A stretch of DNA of 14,480 nucleotides from Bin55 sp964511425 (GTDB lineage Bacteria; Pseudomonadota; Gammaproteobacteria; Pseudomonadales; Azotimanducaceae). A model generated the notes under the pieces. It was not told the origin of the DNA. It did not search any database and saw only the letters and a list, made by a program, of their open reading frames with translations. The position numbers were made by a program, and so were the translations under genes. Positions 1 to 8,919 of this stretch are shown one piece after another (positions within the stretch are counted from its first letter, which is position 1; each line of letters starts with the position of its first letter). The stretch lies in contig CAZEFI010000047.1 in NCBI GenBank assembly GCA_964511425.1, positions 1 through 14,480 on the forward strand. Reading direction: 5' to 3'.

Positions 1-4
1 TTTT

Positions 5-1162
5 TCATGTTTTTGATTCTCCTAATTGTTCTGGACTGGATTCACGAGCTAAGGCACGACAATCTAAAGCAGCCCAACCGATTCGAATTTCGTCACCAGG
101 TAACACACCACCGTGTCCGACGATGTTGGGGATCTTAATTACAAAGTTGCGCACACCGCAAGTCGTAACATTTAAGCGTAGATGGTCTCCCATAAATACA
201 ACATCATCAACAGTGGCAGCAAAATCATTGGTGTACTTGTGCTCTTTGGGTTTGATTGAAATACGTTCTGGCCGAACGGTTAGCCACACTTCGTCTCCAG
301 GGTTGTGATGAGTAACCGCTAGAGCTTGGACACGGTTATCTCCGTCTAGATCTATGTGGCAGATTTCGTTGTCTTCGATTTTCTTGACTACCCCATAAAG
401 AACGTTGTTGTCGCCAATGAAAGACGAGACGAAAACTCGTCCCGGTTCTTCGTACAAAGTCTCCGGAGTCGCGATTTGCTGAACAATGCCATCTTGAAAT
501 ACGGCCACGCGGTCTGATAACACCATCGCTTCCTGTTGGTCGTGGGTTACATACACCATGGTTACCTCAAGCTGTTGGTGCAAACGCCGAATCTCGTACT
601 GCATTTCTTCTCTAAGCCTGCGATCGAGGGCACCTAATGGCTCATCCATTAACACAATGCTCGGTTCAAACACTAAAGCTCGAGCGATCGCGACACGTTG
701 CTGCTGTCCGCCCGAAAGTTGTGACGGTTTCCTATTTTCGAATCCGCCCAATTGAACTAAGTCAAGCGCGCGTTGAATTTGATCCATTCTTTTCGATTTA
801 TCGACCCCACGTACTTCCAACGGAAATTCAAGATTCTTTCCCACGGTCATATGAGGGAAGAGGGCATAGTTCTGAAACACCATACCGATATTTCGTTTAT
901 GGGGGAGTATGTCCTGTATCGGTTTCCCGTAAATCTTGATCGAACCAGCAGTTATGGGTTCAAATCCAGCTAACAGCATTAAGCAAGTGGTTTTCCCCGA
1001 TCCAGACGGACCAAGGAGTGTAAGGAATTCGTTTTCTTGGATCTCTAAATTGAGATCGTCTACGACATTGGTATTGTTGTCGTAACTCTTAAAGACATGC
1101 TCGAACTCAATATGAGTCTTAGAACCTAGATCAGAATTTTGAGTTACTTCGTCAGATTGCAA
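5..1162 (-). CDS. PotA-type ABC transporter ATP-binding protein
   Basis: This is the ATPase subunit of an ABC importer and acts on the cytoplasmic face of the inner membrane. All nucleotide-binding motifs are intact: Walker A GPSGSGKTT (51-59), Q-loop at Q97 in FQNYALFPHMTV, signature LSGGQQQR (149-156), Walker B IVLMDEP (169-175) and H-loop H207 in VTHDQ. Residues ~260-370 form the C-terminal TOBE-like regulatory domain found in polyamine and related importer ATPases (PotA, FbpC, CysA types). At 385 residues it has the family's normal length. Polyamine uptake is the best guess, because the helical region QNYALFPHMTVGKNLEFPL is PotA-like, but the substrate cannot be read from an ATPase alone. 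The only usable start is TTG at 1162: an in-frame TAG lies six codons upstream and no early ATG exists. No clear Shine-Dalgarno is visible. The permease and binding-protein genes are absent and may lie left of the window. Confidence 0.94.
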   Translation of the reverse strand: MQSDEVTQNSDLGSKTHIEFEHVFKSYDNNTNVVDDLNLEIQENEFLTLLGPSGSGKTTCLMLLAGFEPITAGSIKIYGKPIQDILPHKRNIGMVFQNYALFPHMTVGKNLEFPLEVRGVDKSKRMDQIQRALDLVQLGGFENRKPSQLSGGQQQRVAIARALVFEPSIVLMDEPLGALDRRLREEMQYEIRRLHQQLEVTMVYVTHDQQEAMVLSDRVAVFQDGIVQQIATPETLYEEPGRVFVSSFIGDNNVLYGVVKKIEDNEICHIDLDGDNRVQALAVTHHNPGDEVWLTVRPERISIKPKEHKYTNDFAATVDDVVFMGDHLRLNVTTCGVRNFVIKIPNIVGHGGVLPGDEIRIGWAALDCRALARESSPEQLGESKT

Positions 1163-1216
1163 AACAAATGTGAAATACTAGTAGATTAATGGACCGCGGA
1201 GTGCTTGCACCGGTGT

Positions 1217-1642
1217 TTACTTGAGAATTTTTCGAATCCATCGAGACTTGCTAGCAGTTTCTTCAACTGGGCGTTTCTCTTTAGCCCAACCAACAAAACC
1301 TGGTTCAAGATGCGCGACGTCAGAAAATCCCATATCCTTCATTGCTTTGACCGCTAACGCGGATCGAGCACCACCGGCACAGTAGAGAACAATGCGTTTG
1401 TCATCCTTGAAATATCGTCGGTGATAAGGACTAGCAGGATCGGCCCAAAACTCTAACATTCCTCGAGGTGCATGGACCGAGTCAGGGATGGCTCCGGAGT
1501 CGACCCGTTCTTGCATTTCGCGAATATCGACGACCAACGGTTTGTTACCACTGGCCATTTCTTGAGCGAGTTCTTCGCAGCTCAAGTTTTCAATATCTTG
1601 CTTTATTTCCTTGATCGTGTCGAAGATTGGCTTGATTGACAT
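1217..1642 (-). CDS. Rhodanese-like domain protein
   Basis: A single-domain rhodanese of 141 residues, predicted cytoplasmic. The N-terminal part carries LVVDIRE (37-42) and VHAPRGMLEF (56-65), the usual first half of the fold. The catalytic cysteine is C88 in the loop CAGGARS, with conserved Arg and Ser, followed by GFVGWAKEKRPVE at the end of the domain. Such proteins bind a persulfide sulfur on the cysteine and pass it to acceptors such as cyanide, glutathione or thioredoxin; the acceptor here is unknown. I chose the ATG at 1642 over a TTG 28 codons upstream because homologous-looking sequence begins only after it and the upstream stretch is low in recognisable structure. The 150 bp before it contain a possible -10 (TACAAT, complement of 1732-1737) without a convincing -35, so it may have its own promoter. 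It lies 54 bp upstream of the ABC ATPase. Confidence 0.87.
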   Translation of the reverse strand: MSIKPIFDTIKEIKQDIENLSCEELAQEMASGNKPLVVDIREMQERVDSGAIPDSVHAPRGMLEFWADPASPYHRRYFKDDKRIVLYCAGGARSALAVKAMKDMGFSDVAHLEPGFVGWAKEKRPVEETASKSRWIRKILK

Positions 1643-1792
1643 GTTTAAACTCTGTAAAGGTCGTTTCGATGATTCGACACGAGTTGCAGAAGTTGGGACT
1701 GCGTAAAAACTCGTACCATCGCACAAATTTTATTGTAAAGGTTTTTTGCGACGCGAACGCGTTACGATGGGGACGGCTCCGAGGGGGCGCTT

Positions 1793-2653
1793 CTACCGTG
1801 CATGTACGACTTCGTTCATGTATGCAGTGATTGATTGTACGTGGGCTTGTACAGTGTCAAACCCTTGACTCATCGTAACCACGGAAATGTGGGTCACTCC
1901 AATGTCTTGGCAGTGTTTTAGCTGATCGATGGCTTGATGTTTGTTTTGGTGTACTCTTAACACGCATTCAACTCCAATCGAATTAGGATCACGATCAACG
2001 GCTCTCGCTTGATCATGCATGTCTTGAATCTGCGATTCGATGTCTGGGTTGTAAAACGGAAACCAGCCGTCTCCAAGCGTCGCAACTCGATGTACTACTT
2101 GTGGTGCGACCCCGCCCAACCAAATCGGTATTGGTCGACTCGGAAGAGGATTCAATCCAGCTTCGGTAATCGAATGCCATTGTCCCCTATAGGTAATCGT
2201 TGGTTCCGCCCAGAGACGACGTAATACTTCGATTTGTTCAGCGGATCTGCGACCTCGATTACGAAAATTCTCGCCTAATGCTTCGTACTCAACAGCATTC
2301 CAACCAATTCCTATACCGAGACGTAATCGACCCTGACTCAAGACGTCGAGACACGCCGCTTGCTTGGCTACGAGAGCAGTTTGTCGTTGTGGAAGTATCA
2401 GAATACCCGTAACGAATTCGATACGTTTACAAATTGCCGCAAGGTAGCTGAATAACACGAACGGCTCGTGAAACATGTCCTCCGAACAGTAGACTCCCGT
2501 CCAATCCGGTCGGCTCTTCGTATCTGCACCGAGAACGTGGTCGTATGTCAGAATATGGTCGTATCCAGCTTCTTCCGCCGCGAGAGCAAACGATGCGATA
2601 TCGTCTGGGTTGGTACCAATTTCTGTTTGAGGAAAAACTACACCAAATTTCAT
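1793..2653 (-). CDS. LLM-class flavin/F420-type oxidoreductase
   Basis: A luciferase-like monooxygenase family protein of 286 residues, the usual length for the shorter F420-dependent-type LLM subfamily. The barrel start MKFGVVFPQTEIG, the AAEEAGYDHILTYDHVLG block (25-42) and the strongly conserved DVLSQGRLRLGIGIGWNAVE segment (103-122) identify the family. A further family block is IPIWLGGVAPQVVHRVATLGDGWFPF (about 175-200). Members oxidise or reduce small organic substrates using FMN or coenzyme F420; most proteobacteria do not make F420, so FMN is the safer guess. The substrate is unknown. The ATG start at 2653 lies 21 bp after the aminotransferase stop, suggesting co-transcription, and the protein ends in an ordinary TAG. 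No truncation or missing block is seen. Confidence 0.91.
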   Translation of the reverse strand: MKFGVVFPQTEIGTNPDDIASFALAAEEAGYDHILTYDHVLGADTKSRPDWTGVYCSEDMFHEPFVLFSYLAAICKRIEFVTGILILPQRQTALVAKQAACLDVLSQGRLRLGIGIGWNAVEYEALGENFRNRGRRSAEQIEVLRRLWAEPTITYRGQWHSITEAGLNPLPSRPIPIWLGGVAPQVVHRVATLGDGWFPFYNPDIESQIQDMHDQARAVDRDPNSIGVECVLRVHQNKHQAIDQLKHCQDIGVTHISVVTMSQGFDTVQAHVQSITAYMNEVVHAR

Positions 2654-2674
2654 ATGTATCTTTGAGTCAGTGAT

Positions 2675-3847
2675 TCAGATTGCTGCAGAGTTGCAATATT
2701 TGTTCAGCCGGTCGACCGCAGTTTCTAAGTCGTCTAATGATGCAGCATAGGAAAGTCGCAGATAGCCCTCGCCAAAGTTACCGAAACTCGTTCCAGCCAC
2801 AGTAGCAACATAGTAGTCATTCAGCAATTCATTCTGCATCTCTTCTGCAGTTCGCCCAGTTTTGGAGATGTTTGGAAATGCGTAGAACGCCCCGTGGGGA
2901 AGAGAACAAGTAATTTTTTCGATTGAATTGAGTGCTTCAACTAAGTACTCTCGTCGTGTACGAAACGCTTGGTTCATCTCCGCGACGAAGTCTTGCGGAC
3001 CCTCGAGCGCCGCGATAGCACCAAATTGTGCTGGAGTGTTGACACAGGAATGACAGTTGATCGCGAGCCGATGCGCTGGTTCGACTAATTTACGCGGCCA
3101 CACTGAATAACCCAGACGCCATCCAGTCATCGCGTAGGTCTTACTCCATCCGTCGAGTAAGATGAGTCTGTCTCGAATTTCTGGATACGTCAATAACGAA
3201 ACATGTGACTCGTCATAGCAAATTCGCGAATAGACTTCGTCGCTCAAAATCGCAACATGAGGGTAGTTTTGCAAGCCGTTTACGAGCTTATCAATTTCAG
3301 ATTTAGGTACCATGCCACCAGTAGGATTAGCCGGTGAGTTGATGATGATCAGTCTCGTGTTTTTGGTGATCAAATTCAGTACTTCGTCAGCAGAAAACGC
3401 GAAACCATTTTCTTCCAGAAGCGGAATCGGCACAGCTTTCGCTCCGGAAAAGTCGATTACTGATTGGTAGATTGGAAAACTGGGGTTCGGGTAAAGAATT
3501 TCGCCACCCGGCTCGCCAAACATAAGAATTGCAAAGAACAGGACGACTTTCCCACCAGGTACCACGAGGATTTCGTCGGGATGAACAGCTACGTCTCGGT
3601 ACGTCAGAATGTCTTGCGCAACAGCTTCGCGTAGAGGCAGAATACCGGGTGCAGGAGTGTACCCGTGCTGTCCGTCACGAAGTGCTTTAACACTGGCTTC
3701 GACAATGTGTGGTGGAGTTTTGAAGTCTGGTTGTCCAATCCCCAAGTTGACTACTGGCTTACCCTCACTTCTCAATGCTTCGGCGCGCGCGAGAACTTCA
3801 AACGCGGTTTCGGTGTGTAACCGCAACATATTCTTGGATAGTTTCAA
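2675..3847 (-). CDS. Class I/II PLP-dependent aminotransferase
   Basis: A fold-type I aminotransferase of the aspartate aminotransferase superfamily, 390 residues, full length. Key positions are visible: NLGIGQPDF (34-42), the substrate/PLP Asn N174 in SPANPTGG, D203 of LSDEVY that contacts the PLP pyridine nitrogen, the Schiff-base lysine K236 in GWSKTYAMTGWRLGY, and the carboxylate-binding arginine R364 in GYLRLSYA. It exchanges amino groups between an amino acid and a 2-oxo acid in the cytoplasm; the substrate pair cannot be assigned. The start is TTG at 3847, preceded by AGGA eight bases upstream, and the resulting N-terminus MKLSKNML matches the family's usual opening. The next ATG is only six codons in. 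It begins 34 bp after the selO stop and ends 21 bp before the LLM oxidoreductase, so the three are probably co-transcribed. Confidence 0.94.
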   Translation of the reverse strand: MKLSKNMLRLHTETAFEVLARAEALRSEGKPVVNLGIGQPDFKTPPHIVEASVKALRDGQHGYTPAPGILPLREAVAQDILTYRDVAVHPDEILVVPGGKVVLFFAILMFGEPGGEILYPNPSFPIYQSVIDFSGAKAVPIPLLEENGFAFSADEVLNLITKNTRLIIINSPANPTGGMVPKSEIDKLVNGLQNYPHVAILSDEVYSRICYDESHVSLLTYPEIRDRLILLDGWSKTYAMTGWRLGYSVWPRKLVEPAHRLAINCHSCVNTPAQFGAIAALEGPQDFVAEMNQAFRTRREYLVEALNSIEKITCSLPHGAFYAFPNISKTGRTAEEMQNELLNDYYVATVAGTSFGNFGEGYLRLSYAASLDDLETAVDRLNKYCNSAAI

Positions 3848-3881
3848 CTTTGTGTTCCTAACGGTCGGAGTCTTGATTACT

Positions 3882-5462
3882 TCACGAACTACACGACAAC
3901 ATGGAACATCCAGCTCGAGACTTTGCCCAATCGGGTCGCTTCGCAGAAAATTGGTCCATTCCAGACTGCTCTTGGTAGGGATTCTTAAGTACTGTCATCC
4001 ACTGTTTTAGCAGCGCGTAATCTCCCTTTTCCGCATCATCGATTGCTAGTTGCGCAAGATAGTTTCGCGGCACGTACACAGGGTTATTATTGTCCATCAT
4101 CTCGGTACGCACGTCGGGGTCTAAATTTTGATGTTGAATGAGCGACACATACTTACACAACCAAGTGTCTAGCTTATCGAATAGTTCTTTTGTTAACTCT
4201 TCTGGGTTGTAAAGTGCTGGTTTTACCCTGTGCACAGAGTCTTGATCGTCGGTCGTGTTCGGTGACACAGTTCTCAACAACCTAAAGAAGATAGTCATAT
4301 CAATTTCGATCGATTCAAAAATTCCATAGAGATCGTCCACCAATTGCACATGTTCTTTGTTCATTTCTTCAAAACCGAGTTTGCGTCTCAATACGTCGGT
4401 GTGGTACTCGTCAAATATTGTGTCATATTCGTCTAGAGCTTTTTGAAATGGCTCAATTTCGTTGACCAGCAGATGGATGACCCGCGCCAACTGTAGCAAG
4501 TTCCACTTCGCGATTTGAGGTTGTTTACCAAAGGTGTATCGTTTCGTCTGTGCATCGGTTGTGTTTGGTGTCCATCCAAAGTCGAAATTTTCAATCCATC
4601 CGTATGGACCGTAGTCAATGGTTAAACCAGTAATCGACATATTATCGGTGTTCATAACGCCATGCACAAAGCCAACGCGTAACCATTCAGCCATGAGAAA
4701 CGCGGTGCGGTCTAAGATGTCTCGAAAACACTGAATGTACGAGTCTGGCGATCCGTCAGCTTTAATGTTTGGAAACTGCGTACGGATCGTAAAGTCGGCT
4801 AATTGACGCAAAACATCGATGTTGCGTTGAGCAGCAAAAATTTCAAAACTTCCAAATCGTAAAAACGTTGGAGCAACCCTGCACACGATCGCGCCTGTTT
4901 CGAATTCTGGATTACCATCATAGAACATGTCCCGCATTACTTGATCGCCTGTACGAATCAAGGAGAGTGCGCGTGTTGTCGGTACTCTTAGGTAGTGCAT
5001 CGCTTCACTACAGACGAATTCACGAAGTGAGGAACGTAGTACTGCTAGACCATCCGCGGTACGTGAGTAAGGAGTTAAACCGGATCCTTTGAGCTGTAGA
5101 GCATAAGATACTCCATCTGTGCCTGCAATCTCTCCAAGCGTAATCGCTCGACCATCACCGAGTTGCCCCGCCCAATGACCAAACTGGTGACCTCCATAAC
5201 ACATTGCATAGGGTGTCATTTCAGGCAATGTTCGATTTCCAGCAAACAATTCCGTAAATTCATTGACGCCATTTTTTGCAAGAGAAATCTTCAACAATTC
5301 CGCGACATCATGGGAATACGCAATAAGAGAAGGATTAGAAGCAATCGCTGGTTGGACTAGGGAATAGCAGGAGTTTTGTACGATACGAACGAAATTTCGT
5401 ACTTCTGGGTCGCCTGGAAGTTGATCAACAAAATCATTGTGCATCTTCAGATTTAATGACAT
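3882..5462 (-). CDS. selO: SelO (YdiU) protein adenylyltransferase
   Basis: SelO is a pseudokinase-fold enzyme that transfers AMP from ATP to protein hydroxyls (AMPylation) and is linked to redox homeostasis. The 526-residue protein has all family landmarks: YGGHQFGHWAGQLGDGRA (89-106), the nucleotide-binding lysine K125 in LQLKGSGLTPYSR, the REFVCSEAMHYLRVPTTRAL block (147-166), and D273/N274 of HGVMNTDNMS with the metal-binding D283 of DYGPYG. The nine-residue spacing from N274 to D283 agrees with characterised SelO. The C-terminus ends MLSCSS, the cysteine form of the redox-active tail that is a selenocysteine in animal SelO, so the gene is complete. The ATG at 5462 has no strong ribosome-binding site. 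It is first in the row selO, aminotransferase, LLM oxidoreductase. Confidence 0.97.
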   Translation of the reverse strand: MSLNLKMHNDFVDQLPGDPEVRNFVRIVQNSCYSLVQPAIASNPSLIAYSHDVAELLKISLAKNGVNEFTELFAGNRTLPEMTPYAMCYGGHQFGHWAGQLGDGRAITLGEIAGTDGVSYALQLKGSGLTPYSRTADGLAVLRSSLREFVCSEAMHYLRVPTTRALSLIRTGDQVMRDMFYDGNPEFETGAIVCRVAPTFLRFGSFEIFAAQRNIDVLRQLADFTIRTQFPNIKADGSPDSYIQCFRDILDRTAFLMAEWLRVGFVHGVMNTDNMSITGLTIDYGPYGWIENFDFGWTPNTTDAQTKRYTFGKQPQIAKWNLLQLARVIHLLVNEIEPFQKALDEYDTIFDEYHTDVLRRKLGFEEMNKEHVQLVDDLYGIFESIEIDMTIFFRLLRTVSPNTTDDQDSVHRVKPALYNPEELTKELFDKLDTWLCKYVSLIQHQNLDPDVRTEMMDNNNPVYVPRNYLAQLAIDDAEKGDYALLKQWMTVLKNPYQEQSGMDQFSAKRPDWAKSRAGCSMLSCSS

Positions 5463-5633
5463 GGTGGAAATTGGGGACGTTTAATCAACTGTGTTTGTTT
5501 CTATTAATTTTTTTGTAGCAGAAAATCAAAATTCTCTACCGCAGTGTTCGGTTCGCGGTCTGTGAACTGTTTTCATACATCTCTCTTCGAGTTGGCGCGA
5601 GGCTGTCGGAACCGTTCGATTTAGAGCAGATAA

Positions 5634-5663
5634 AGCACAGCGATGAGTTATCCGAACTGTGCT
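5634..5663 (-). terminator. Possible weak transcript-end hairpin
   Basis: A seven-base inverted repeat, AGCACAG (5634-5640) and CTGTGCT (5657-5663), with a 16-base loop, lies about 70 bp past the stop of the large membrane protein on the minus strand. On that strand the second arm is followed by TTTAT, a short and imperfect U tract. The loop is long and the stem short, so this is a weak candidate for ending the large gene before selO. The remaining 269 bp between the two genes presumably also contain the selO promoter, but I see no convincing -35/-10 pair. Confidence 0.25.
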
Positions 5664-5731
5664 CGCTGCTAGCCTTAAGAATTGCGATCTATGATTTTCG
5701 CGATTCATTGTAGGACAGGAAGCAACCAGTA

Positions 5732-8112
5732 TCAGTTCGAGGGATCTTGTATTGGTGTCCAACGGACAGCGTCAGCAAAGATTCTCGTCCCCTCAGTTCT
5801 ACTTTTGGGGCGGAACACAATTCTCACTGCGACTTCCTCATCGTTTAACGAGTAGGTGCCGATTTCGTTCCATCCGTACGGCATTGCTCTCAGATTTAAA
5901 GGAGCTTGATAGTTTGATTCTCCTTGGACAATCGCTAGTGATACAGTGTTGTCTTCAGGTATTCCCCATGTTCCCCAGGTCGTTCCAGGTAACCAAGGAT
6001 AGAAATATTCTAGTAGCCACTTTCCCGTTTTTGGAAGGTCTGTCGCGAACTCAGCATTTGGGATGGTTTCGTTTTTCGAAATAGAAGCTTGAATATACGC
6101 TGTCGATCTGCGGTAACGTCCAAATGGTGCAACCTCCATTCCGTAATTCCAACGTTGCCAAATGTTAGGTATTTGCTGACTCCTTCCAAAACGGGGGCGT
6201 ATGGGTAAGTTTGCGTCTAATTCGAGCGTTGCCCGCGGGACGGTTACCCAAGCTATGGGGCCAAATCTTCGCGAGGGTTCTTGACTGGGAATGCGTTGAG
6301 TAACCCGAAAGCCATCATCTAGGTCATCCACTACTATACGAATGTCTTCAATTCGATCGATTGGTGCTTCAAGGAACGGAGAAGGCTGCTTATTTTCATC
6401 ATGTTCTATGCCATGTTCATCCAAATCAATGTAGAACGTGTCTCGATTGAACGATAACCCCGGATCAATTCCAAAACGATTAATGCTGTAGTTTGTGATC
6501 AAGTTTAATCTGAGCGATTCACCGCCGGCAATCTTTACTGAGTCGTATGGTAGATAACTTAAGAAGAGCCAATCTTCCCTCTGTTCCCTCGGTACGAGAA
6601 TTCTGAGGAATCCAGTTACCGATTGAGTGTTTTCCAGCGTGAACGAAGTTTGAAATCGAGAGTTTCCCTGCTCATCGTCGGAAATCTGTTGAATCTTGTG
6701 ATCGTGAACTAAGATCCCAGGGAGTACACTGCTCACAATCCATTCGGTAAGAAAGGGTTCGTAATTGATCTCATGTGCTTGAGCACTACTGATTAAATTC
6801 GCATAGGTGAACGTTTGCCCAAAATATTGTGAGCGCACGTGGGAAAGCCAACTATAAAGTTTTTTGTGTTCGTTAGCAGCAAGTAAACCGATCGCAATTT
6901 CTCGACTCCTAATCAGTAATAACTCTAACTCCTGTTGTGGACGAAGCCTCTCAGAACTGGGTTCATATGCATTACGACGTAACAGGGCCCAGTTTGATGG
7001 CCGCTCATGAAAAGTACGTTCCACCCTCACTGGAACCGATTCATACCATTCCTGTAAGAGTCGTTGGTTGTTTGATGCAGCTAGTGCCATTCCTTCTTCT
7101 GCCACATCGAGTCGTAGTGTCGTCAGATCGGTTACTTGAACAGTCGAATAGATCGAAAATTGACGATAGAGATACGGAGGCAAAGAAGCAACGAGCCAAT
7201 TCACTACGTGGTCAATCATCGAAGCGTTCTCACCGACGGGAGATGTGTGATGTGTCCAAAGGTGTTTATTTACGCTTGTCCAAGGAGCGTCAGTACCTTT
7301 TCCTCTGTTGAAAAACAAAGTCAGTACATTCAAGGGCGCTAGTACCTTTTCGTTCTCATCAAGTGGGATTTCAAAAGAACCAAAATGCCTTAGATAACGA
7401 TCAAGAGCAAGTTTTAACTTGGCACGAGGATACCCGTGCTCTTTGAGTAACACGAGACCAGGTAAGGTGTCGACTGAATTCATTCTCCATCCGCCTCCGA
7501 TAGTACGTAGACTTCGTGGTACTTCGACAAAGGTGATCACAGATAGTGGTGAAGAAAGTCCCCTTTCTTGATACGTAGCGATCATTTCTTCGGCTTCGGA
7601 GCGAATAGCATCGTTCCACTCAGCAATTGGTCGGAGATTTTCGGTATGTTTCTTGTGCAGAAACATGGAGAATTCAACACCGCCGACTTCAATGTTTGCG
7701 TGTTCAAATCGCGAGGCAAACAAGCCGAGTTCCGGTACAGCAGTTTTGGTCTGCACAGCGAACGTCTTGGGAGTCTCCATTAACTCTGAAATTGGAGCTG
7801 ATGCCACGAGACTCCAATTCTTAGGTTCGAGTGTGACCGCGAGATCGACCTCAAAAAAGTCTCGACCTATCTCGTCGTGTACATTGGATGCATTCATTGG
7901 ACCAGGGATGGGATACCAATATGATCCTGGCATCAAAGCTACATATGTTGGTTTAAAAATTGACCCTTCTTTGCCCAACAATTGTGCCAACCGAACGGGG
8001 ACACTTCTGTCATTGAGATAGTCGACAATACTATCCAGATACGCAAAATGCGGATCAGGTACTCCACTGGCGGATATCGTCAGTTCAAAAGGTACGCCTG
8101 ATTCGATGAACG
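5732..8112 (-). CDS. ABC-2/M1-fusion protein, C-terminal extracytoplasmic part (5' end in assembly gap)
   Basis: This is the C-terminal ~792 residues of a large membrane-anchored protein. The frame is open from the N gap to the TGA at 5732, so the TTG at 7990 (used below only for numbering) is not a real start. Residues ~15-120 (VALMPGSYWYPIPGP, RDFFEVDL, LFASRFEHANIEVGGVEFSMFLHKKH) resemble the N-terminal domain of M1 aminopeptidases as found in ABC-2 permease/M1 fusions. FVEVPRSLRTIGGGWRM (154-170) sits where the GxMEN substrate motif would be. No HExxH zinc motif exists; the nearest string is HLWTH (243-247), without the glutamate. Residues ~610-748 (KTGKWLLEYFYPW, GWNEIGTYSL, IFADAVRWTP) resemble the golvesin C-terminal domain. 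I infer a periplasmic, probably non-catalytic M1-like module. No matching ATPase is adjacent. Together with the fragment at 8213-8919 it is most likely one gene. Confidence 0.8.
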
Positions 8113-8212
8113 NNNNNNNNNNNNNNNNNNNNNNNNNNNNNNNNNNNNNNNNNNNNNNNNNNNNNNNNNNNNNNNNNNNNNNNNNNNNNNNNNNNNNNNN
8201 NNNNNNNNNNNN
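8113..8212. other. Assembly gap (100 N)
   Basis: Exactly 100 N, the conventional length for a scaffold gap of unknown size. It interrupts a coding region that is open on both sides on the minus strand. The flanking frames do not match if the gap is taken as 100 bases (codon positions differ by two), which is uninformative because the true length is unknown. Five membrane segments are visible before the gap, and a soluble part begins directly after it. By comparison with ABC-2/M1 fusions, further membrane segments are probably missing here. Confidence 0.99.
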
Positions 8213-8919
8213 GATATGAAACTGGGGGTTAATTCAGACACAAACATCGTATCGTTCGAAGATGGACTTACGAGAGCTGACAGCGAGAACGGGGACCGAA
8301 TGATCAACCAATACCAGCCGAACATCAAGGAACCAGCAACTAGGAGTATCAATAATCGAGTTCGGAAGAGTACGTTTAAGAGAATTACTAAAGCGCACCA
8401 GAACAGTAAGTTAGCCGGCATGTCGATCAAGACTAAATTTAGAACAGAATGAGACTGTAAAGTTTCTGCGAAATTCCAACCGAAAACCGAACATGAACCC
8501 ACCAATTGCATAGTCGCGATGTTCAGTACGACAACTAACCACACGATGCTAACTACAGCTAGAGTTCGACCGATGTACATCTCTAAGTTGGTTAACGGGG
8601 AAGTTTCAAGAACTTCAGCGATGAGATTGCGTGTGTGCCTATGTGCAACATCAAACATCAACAGTAAAGCTGCCCACTGAAAGAAGAGCACGACTGTGGG
8701 ATCGATATTTCCTAATAAGTACTTCGGCGCGTTGACCCCTGATGTTGGATCATAGGGTAAATGGTATCCTAGATACCAACAAGATATCACATACCCAGTT
8801 TGCGAGATCAGTGTAAGTATGAACGCTAACGTCCAAAATCTAGTGAGTCGCCGTAGTGAAACAAGTTCCGATACGGTATTGGCAAATATACGTGCCAATG
8901 AGTCTTTAGTTGAACTCAC
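8213..8919 (-). CDS. ABC-2-like permease domain, N-terminal part of the same fusion protein (3' end in assembly gap)
   Basis: The first 235 residues of an inner-membrane protein. After a basic amphipathic start (SELVSLRRLTRFW) come five hydrophobic segments: about residues 28-50 (FWTLAFILTLISQTGYVISCW), 75-95 (VVLFFQWAALLLMF), 117-142 (LAVVSIVWLVVVLNIATMQLVG), 158-183 (LIDMPANLLFWCALVILLNVLF) and 187-205 (LLILLVAGSLMFGWYWLII). The FDVAHRHTRNLIAEVLETSPLTNLEMYIGRTLA stretch between segments 2 and 3 is the cytoplasmic loop typical of ABC-2-type permeases fused to M1 domains. The start is GTG at 8919, with GGA eight bases upstream; no nearby ATG fits. The frame runs into the N gap without a stop and most likely continues into 8112-5732. 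No ATPase gene of the ABC-2 export type is next to it. The relic at 9111-9561 is its paralogue. Confidence 0.85.

Noticed and set aside
5..1162. The PotA-type ATPase as partner of the ABC-2-like membrane protein
   Set aside because: It has the TOBE-like domain and motifs of importer ATPases, is separated from the membrane gene by other operon members, and belongs to a different ABC subclass.
3609..4010. A 133-codon plus-strand open frame
   Set aside because: It lies antisense to the confidently identified aminotransferase and selO genes and reads as a shadow of them.
5526..5762. A 78-codon minus-strand frame between selO and the large membrane gene
   Set aside because: It overlaps the end of the large gene in another frame, has no recognisable features or ribosome-binding site, and its composition (rich in Arg, Thr, Cys) looks like chance.
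7988..7990. TTG as the start of a separate 752-residue protein
   Set aside because: The same frame continues 40 codons further upstream without a stop and with conserved-looking sequence up to the N gap, so the TTG is an internal leucine codon.
7653..8021. A 122-codon plus-strand open frame
   Set aside because: It is antisense to the large fusion gene and has no independent features.
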